Shown: positions 63,599-64,000 of the stretch, piece after piece
How positions within the stretch are numbered: the stretch's first letter is position 1
Layout of the letters: every line of letters starts with the position of its first letter
Source: an uncultured Pelagibacteraceae bacterium
GTDB taxonomy: Bacteria > Pseudomonadota > Alphaproteobacteria > Pelagibacterales > Pelagibacteraceae
Length of the DNA stretch: 64,000 nt
Direction: 5' to 3'
Assembly: GCA_902620525.1 (NCBI GenBank)
Contig: CACNIK010000002.1
Span: 1 to 64,000 of the forward strand
Notes under the pieces: model-generated
The model's input: only the letters and a program-made list of their open reading frames with translations
Database searches by the model: none
What the model was told of the DNA's origin: nothing
Program-made: the position numbers and the translations under genes

Positions 63599-64000
63599 TT
63601 ATTTTAATTGTTTTTCATATAGTAATTTGTAATAGTCACAATTTTTAATTAGTTCTTCGTGAGTACCCGAGTCTACTAAATTTCCTTTTTTTATTACAAA
63701 AATTTTATCTGCATTATGAATAGTTGATAATCTGTGTGCTATAACAAGTGTTGTTTTATTTTTTGTTAAATTTTTAATAGCATTTTGAACGACTTCTTCT
63801 GACTCTGCGTCTAATGATGAAGTTGCTTCATCAAGAAGAATTATTGGGGATTTTTTAAGAATGGCTCTAGCAATTGAAAGCCTTTGTTTTTGACCACCAG
63901 AGAGTCTTATGCCATTTTCACCTATTAAAGTATCGTGTTTTTGAGGCATATCTCTAATAAACTCATCAGCAGCAGCGAATTTACATGACTCAAAAAACTC
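63599..64000 (-). CDS. msbA: Lipid A export ABC transporter (MsbA-like), partial; 5' part runs off the window
   Basis: ABC signature LIGENGIRLSGGQKQRLSIARAILKKSPIILLDEATSSLDAESE; frame open to window end (EFFESCKFAAADEFIRD); in lipid A cluster. Confidence 0.85.
   Translation of the reverse strand, partial: EFFESCKFAAADEFIRDMPQKHDTLIGENGIRLSGGQKQRLSIARAILKKSPIILLDEATSSLDAESEEVVQNAIKNLTKNKTTLVIAHRLSTIHNADKIFVIKKGNLVDSGTHEELIKNCDYYKLLYEKQLK

Overview
The window is a gene-dense, AT-rich chromosomal segment that reads as a streamlined alphaproteobacterium. Gene content, short intergenic gaps and a glycine-riboswitch-linked malate synthase suggest the SAR11/Pelagibacterales clade; this is an inference, no search was run. 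I support about 60 protein genes, one tRNA (His), one SRP 4.5S RNA, a tandem glycine riboswitch, several hairpins/terminators and a good heat-shock-type promoter. I see no rRNA, CRISPR array, prophage or transposon. The left part (0-16 kb) is housekeeping: rmuC-sbcB-trxA, then a long minus-strand run folC-accD-trpA-trpB-trpF-pyrF-ihfB/HU-rpsA-cmk-aroA-lptB-lptC-kdsD-rnd. The most coherent accessory-like block (about 17-33 kb) looks like a phosphate/arsenate stress island: diacylglycerol kinase, PlcP-like metallophosphatase plus Agt-like glycosyltransferase (membrane lipid renovation), phoR, an uncharacterised secreted protein, pstSCAB-phoU-phoB, sixA, ppk-ppx, and aqpS-like channel plus arsC. 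The right part (34-64 kb) is housekeeping again: argDF, dnaX-ybaB-recR, glcB, accA, hisS-hisZ-hisG, groESL, ileS-lspA, pgi, purD and lipid A genes. Candidates for follow-up: PhoB-type 11-bp-phased repeats upstream of plcP, the secreted protein between phoR and pstS, an AccA with a predicted C-terminal membrane anchor, a possible A9 slippage site in dnaX, a noncanonical lspA start, and unexplained structured intergenic regions.
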